A program made the translations under genes and the position numbers. Below, one piece after another: positions 60,781 to 64,000 of a stretch of 64,000 nt of DNA. The DNA comes from Rhodococcus yunnanensis NBRC 103083 (GTDB lineage: Bacteria > Actinomycetota > Actinomycetes > Mycobacteriales > Mycobacteriaceae), in assembly GCF_001895005.1 (NCBI RefSeq), contig NZ_BCXH01000001.1, positions 620,001-684,000 of the forward strand, in the 5' to 3' direction. Within the stretch, counting starts at the first letter, position 1; every line of letters begins with the position of its first letter. Under the pieces are notes generated by a model, which was given only the letters and a program-made list of their open reading frames with translations, ran no database searches and was not told the DNA's origin.

Positions 60781-61461
60781 GTGGTTTCTCTGATCACCGA
60801 AGGAAGTCCGGTCGACGATCGCGGTCGTCCGTTCCGTCGCAGGCGTGCGCTGCCCATCCTGATCGTGTTTCTCGTGCTCGCGCTACTCGGCGTCTTCACT
60901 TGGATACGCGTGTTCACCGCGGGTGAGAAGGTGACGGCGGCGGTCGAATGCAACGCACCCTCGGAGGCGCCCGCTGCGGACGGCACCGTGCCCGCTGCAC
61001 TCGGTGAGCGACTCGACCGGTCCTCACTCCTCGATGTGGAACCGGCAGCATTGTCGGCCACCCGCGTACGGGTGTACAACGCCAATGGCGAGAGCGGCCA
61101 AGCCGCGACGGTGGCGGCAGAACTCAGTGACTACGGCTTCGCGAGCGCGCCTGACGTGCAGGTCGGAAACGACCCCGTCTACCTCGACCAGAACATGCAG
61201 TGCCAGGGTCAGATCCGCTTCGGCGGCGGCGGGGCAGCCGCAGCCAGCGCCGTCTGGCTCGTCGCGCCCTGCGCCGAACTGGTGCAGGACGGCCGCGGCG
61301 ACGACACCGTCGACCTCGCACTCGGCACGTATTTCAAGGATCTCCAGCCCAACTCCGACGCCGAATCGGTCCTGCAGTCGTTGGCTGGGGTCACACCGGG
61401 CACCCCGGCTGCACCGCTGGACATCGATCTGCTGGCAGCTGCCCGCCAAGCACGCTGCTGA
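60781..61461 (+). CDS. cei: Envelope integrity protein Cei
   Basis: The 226-residue product has a basic N-terminus (RRRRALP), one membrane helix (about residues 25-45) and an outer LytR C-terminal-type domain. Segments such as VRVYNANGESGQAATVAAEL and YGFASAPDVQ lie in that domain. This matches the actinobacterial envelope integrity protein Cei (Rv2700). Such domains are thought to bind cell wall polymers. GTG 60781 follows GGAAAGG at about 12 bases. Two cysteines (CNAP and PCAEL) may form a disulfide outside the cell. It converges with suhB, 22 bases apart. Confidence 0.88.
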   Translation: MVSLITEGSPVDDRGRPFRRRRALPILIVFLVLALLGVFTWIRVFTAGEKVTAAVECNAPSEAPAADGTVPAALGERLDRSSLLDVEPAALSATRVRVYNANGESGQAATVAAELSDYGFASAPDVQVGNDPVYLDQNMQCQGQIRFGGGGAAAASAVWLVAPCAELVQDGRGDDTVDLALGTYFKDLQPNSDAESVLQSLAGVTPGTPAAPLDIDLLAAARQARC

Positions 61462-61483
61462 AGGCACGCCCCCCGGCTCGGCT

Positions 61484-62401
61484 TCAGTCCGCCGGAATCG
61501 GATCGAGCGCTCCCAATCGCTCGAGCACAGCGGTGAACTCGGAGTCGATCCCGGGCGCTACGGCTACCGTGACCGCCCCCGCGGCGCTCGACGAGGTCGG
61601 CGACGGAACTCGGAGCACTGCCCCTGCTTCTTCGGCTATCAACGATCCGGCCGCCCAGTCCCACGGGCTGAGTCCGTGTTCGAAATGCGCGTCCACCGCA
61701 CCCGATGCCACCATGCACAGATCGAGCGCCGCCGAACCGACGCGCCTGATGTCGCGGACCAGGGGCAGCAATTCCGCGATGAGCCGACCCTGAACCGTCC
61801 GCCGGACCGCCGAATAGCCGAATCCCGTGGCCACCAAAGCAAGTGAGACGTCGGTGACGGGGTTGCACTTCAGTTCGGTGACGGACCCATCGGGACCCGT
61901 CGCGGACGCGCCACCGCCCCGCGATGCGCTGTAGACGATGTCGCGTGCAACGTCGACGACCACCCCGACGACACTCACTCCATCGATCTGTGCCGCCACC
62001 GAAATGGCGTACGCCGGAATGCCGTAGAGAAAATTGACGGTGCCGTCGATCGGGTCCAGAACCCATCGCACACCCTCGATCGACTCGTCCTCTCCGCCAC
62101 CCTCCTCGCCGAGAATCGCGTCGCCGGGGCGACGGACGGCCAACAGTTCACGCAGCACGTGCTCGGTCTCGGTGTCGACGACCGTCACCGGATCGGTCGG
62201 TGTGCTCTTCGTCCGAACCGACTCGTCCGCCGCACCGTCCTCGACACCGATCGCGTCTGGGCCGAATACCTCCGGGCGTCTCGTGCGGACGTGTTCGGCG
62301 GCCGCACGCGCTACCTCCAACGCCACTTCCAGGAGCGAAGACGATACGTCCACTCCCGTTTTCGACAACGGCAACTCGGACGCACAACCTGGATTCGACA
62401 C
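61484..62401 (-). CDS. suhB: Inositol monophosphatase SuhB
   Basis: This Mg2+-dependent phosphatase frees myo-inositol from inositol phosphate, which feeds phosphatidylinositol and mycothiol. The 305-residue protein has the metal sites ILGEEGG, WVLDPIDGTVNF and LSPWDWAAGSLIAEEAGA, and a KSTPTDPVTVVD loop. Its mycobacterial counterpart is SuhB (Rv2701c). The start at GTG 62401 gives a 26-residue extension to the usual N-terminus; GTG 62353 is an alternative. It diverges from ppgK across about 150 bases. Confidence 0.93.
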   Translation of the reverse strand: MSNPGCASELPLSKTGVDVSSSLLEVALEVARAAAEHVRTRRPEVFGPDAIGVEDGAADESVRTKSTPTDPVTVVDTETEHVLRELLAVRRPGDAILGEEGGGEDESIEGVRWVLDPIDGTVNFLYGIPAYAISVAAQIDGVSVVGVVVDVARDIVYSASRGGGASATGPDGSVTELKCNPVTDVSLALVATGFGYSAVRRTVQGRLIAELLPLVRDIRRVGSAALDLCMVASGAVDAHFEHGLSPWDWAAGSLIAEEAGAVLRVPSPTSSSAAGAVTVAVAPGIDSEFTAVLERLGALDPIPAD

Positions 62402-62555
62402 ACACCCATCGCATCACACAAGACACCGGTGGCACCACCCGAACTCACTCCGACGCAGGATCGACGCTCCACCGAGCGCCGAATCCACGGTCGGCACACT
62501 ATTGTCTGGAGGTGTTCGGCTCGCTCGATTCCACGACACCAGGAGCATGCGGCAG

Positions 62556-63359
62556 ATGACACAGGCAGGGTCACCAGCAATCACTACCGACCACGTGGAG
62601 CGCCACGGGTTCGGCGTCGATGTCGGAGGCAGCGGCATCAAGGGCGGCATCGTCGATCTCGTCACCGGTGAGTTGGTCGGAGACCGCTTCAAGATCGAGA
62701 CACCACAACCGTCGACACCGGAGGCAGTGTCGGACGTGGTCGCGCAGATAGTCGCGCACTTCGAATGGACCGGGCCGGTCGGGGTAACCCTTCCCGCGGT
62801 GGTGACCAACGGTGTCGCGCGTTCGGCAGCCAACATCGACAAGGCATGGATAGACACCGACGCCAAGGCGCTGTTCGCCAAGACGATCGGACATGCCGAC
62901 ATCACGGTCCTCAACGACGCCGACGCGGCCGGGGTAGCGGAGGATCGCTACGGCGGCGGCAAGGACAAGAGTGGCGTCGTCGTTCTGTTGACGTTCGGCA
63001 CCGGTATCGGGTCCGCTGTTCTGCACAACGGGGTACTGCTTCCGAACACCGAGTTCGGTCATCTTCAGGTCGACGGCAAAGAAGCAGAACATCGTGCCGC
63101 GTCGTCGGTGAAGGAGAACAAGGACCTGTCGTACAAGGAGTGGGCGAAGGAGGTCTCGAAGGTTCTGGAGACGTTCGAGGCGCTTCTGTGGCCCGATCTG
63201 TTCATTGCCGGAGGAGGAATCAGCCGAAAGAGCGAGAAGTGGATTCCTCACCTGACGAACAGAACACCCGTGGTGGCGGCCACTTTGTTGAACACGGCGG
63301 GCATCGTGGGAGCCGCTCTCGCGGCCGACACAGCTGCCGATAGCGGCCGCGCTCGGTAA
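62556..63359 (+). CDS. ppgK: Polyphosphate glucokinase
   Basis: PpgK phosphorylates glucose with polyphosphate or ATP. The 267-residue ROK-type kinase shows the phosphate-1 motif GVDVGGSGIKGG near residue 20, LNDADAAG with its catalytic aspartate, and TFGTGIGSAVL as phosphate-2 motif. The polyphosphate-binding-like NTEFGHLQVDGKEAEHRA segment follows. I set the start at ATG 62556, ten bases after AGGAG; ATG 62547 is too close to that site. It diverges from suhB and lies upstream of sigA, as in mycobacteria. Confidence 0.95.
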   Translation: MTQAGSPAITTDHVERHGFGVDVGGSGIKGGIVDLVTGELVGDRFKIETPQPSTPEAVSDVVAQIVAHFEWTGPVGVTLPAVVTNGVARSAANIDKAWIDTDAKALFAKTIGHADITVLNDADAAGVAEDRYGGGKDKSGVVVLLTFGTGIGSAVLHNGVLLPNTEFGHLQVDGKEAEHRAASSVKENKDLSYKEWAKEVSKVLETFEALLWPDLFIAGGGISRKSEKWIPHLTNRTPVVAATLLNTAGIVGAALAADTAADSGRAR

Positions 63360-63378
63360 CAAAGTTTCCACGGGTCGT

Positions 63379-63384
63379 TACAAT
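63379..63384 (+). promoter_or_regulatory. Possible -10 element of sigA
   Basis: TACAAT lies 100 bases before the sigA start; GTAACA 17 bases upstream is a weak -35 match and overlaps the ppgK stop codon. A 6-bp hairpin (63391-63396 with 63405-63410) would fall at the start of the leader. Confidence 0.4.
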
Positions 63385-63482
63385 GGTTGTTGCCGGTCTG
63401 CACGCCGGCACAATCGACAAGACCTCTCCGCCGGAAACAACTCTGGCGTGACGCCGCACGACACCGTCACGAAAGGGCGTAC

Positions 63483-64000
63483 GTGGCAGCCACCGATATC
63501 CGTCAGACCGTAGATTCAGCTACAGAGTCTGCGTCCCCTGCACCTGCTGCGGAGGCACCGAACGGCACGATCCGAGAGGTCGCTGCCGCTCCGGCGGCAA
63601 AGACCGCACCGGCGAAGAAGGCCGCCGCGAAGAAGGCTCCGGTCAAGCGTGCCGCAGCCAAGAAGGCTCCGGCGAAGAAGGCCACCACCAAGAAGGCCGG
63701 TGATGCCGCCTCAGGCGCCGACGGCGACGAGGACGCTCCCGGTATCGATGACATCGACATCTCCGACGGCGACATCGCTGCCGCTGCGAACGATGTCGTC
63801 GAGGTGGTCACCGGGGGTGAAGACACCGAGGAAGACGCCACCACCGAGCCCACCGCGGAGGACAAGGCCTCCGGCGACTTCGTCTGGGACGAGGAAGAGT
63901 CCGAAGCTCTTCGCCAAGCACGCAAGGACGCCGAGCTCACTGCTTCCGCGGACTCCGTTCGCGCGTATCTCAAGCAGATCGGCAAGGTTGCCCTCCTCAA
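63483..64000 (+). CDS. sigA: Primary sigma factor SigA (N-terminal part)
   Basis: The visible 172 residues are the N-terminal extension of the housekeeping sigma factor. GTG 63483 follows AAAGGG. The segment from about residue 30 to 75 is built of Lys/Ala repeats ([11 protein letters not shown] and variants). A strongly acidic stretch follows, then the start of region 1.2 ([17 protein letters not shown]). The rest of the gene lies beyond the right edge. Basic-then-acidic N-terminal extensions are typical of actinobacterial SigA. It is preceded by ppgK. Confidence 0.93.
   Translation, partial: MAATDIRQTVDSATESASPAPAAEAPNGTIREVAAAPAAKTAPAKKAAAKKAPVKRAAAKKAPAKKATTKKAGDAASGADGDEDAPGIDDIDISDGDIAAAANDVVEVVTGGEDTEEDATTEPTAEDKASGDFVWDEEESEALRQARKDAELTASADSVRAYLKQIGKVALL

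Noticed and set aside
1..64000. CRISPR arrays, insertion sequences, prophage or defence systems
   Set aside because: No repeat-spacer pattern, transposase, integrase or known defence gene was seen.

Overview
The window is a high-GC actinobacterial chromosome segment. It most resembles Rhodococcus or another mycolic-acid-containing member of the Nocardiaceae. The reasons are phosphatidylinositol mannoside genes (pimA, an acyltransferase, pgsA), an AftC-type arabinan transferase, a polyphosphate glucokinase beside sigA, frequent GTG starts, and a gene order that closely follows the Mycobacterium tuberculosis series secD-yajC-ruvBAC-yebC-pdxT-tesB-pdxS ... thrS and zapE ... sigA, as I remember it. 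No prophage, insertion sequence, CRISPR array or plasmid-type region is visible. This is mostly core genome with a few accessory insertions.

Layout. 1-5168 (minus strand): secD (cut by the window edge), yajC, ruvB, ruvA, ruvC with a LexA-type SOS box, and a YebC-family gene. 5257-8377: vitamin B6 genes pdxT and pdxS, tesB, and a kinase-like gene without a P-loop. 8522-14909 (minus): a translationally coupled phosphoinositide mannoside operon (thrS, HIT, pgsA, acyltransferase, pimA, LemA-Nudix fusion). 15007-16171: a PGPGW membrane protein and four tRNA genes (Val-CAC, Gly-GCC, Cys-GCA, Val-GAC) with clear terminators. 16263-23931: small hydrolase, L7/L12-like, acetyltransferase, zapE, RibD-like, lipoprotein, aftC, msrB and MaoC genes, many apparently read from leaderless transcripts. 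23912-30092 (minus): a heme operon hemE-hemY-hemQ that continues without gaps into a HAD protein and a molybdenum sulfoxide reductase. 30242-32154: DUF3000 and RNase D.

32225-41478 separates RNase D from dxs, which are neighbours in M. tuberculosis. It carries fadA-fadB, a short-chain dehydrogenase, an MmyB-type regulator, an NAD(P)-binding protein, a sugar transporter with a tiny overlapping leader ORF, a YciI protein and a hydrolase. 41475-43355 is dxs. 43575-50608 is accessory: a glutaminase-STAS-cNMP fusion, the rskA-sigK pair with a promoter resembling the SigK consensus, a DrrAB-type ABC exporter, a CGNR protein, a tiny Cys/His protein and an orphan iron-type binding protein.

50668-64000 returns to the conserved order: an RNA methyltransferase, a KimA-like permease diverging from two TrkA proteins, DUF3159, an OB-fold protein, a hydrolase, DUF3710, dut, DUF3093, DUF4193, cei, suhB, ppgK and the start of sigA.

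Nothing here is clearly a wholly new system. The best candidates for new biology are the LemA-Nudix fusion in the PIM operon, the three-domain glutaminase, the KimA-TrkA potassium module, the membrane-anchored tandem L7/L12-like protein, the heme-HAD-molybdoenzyme operon, and two enzyme-like proteins that have lost a catalytic motif.
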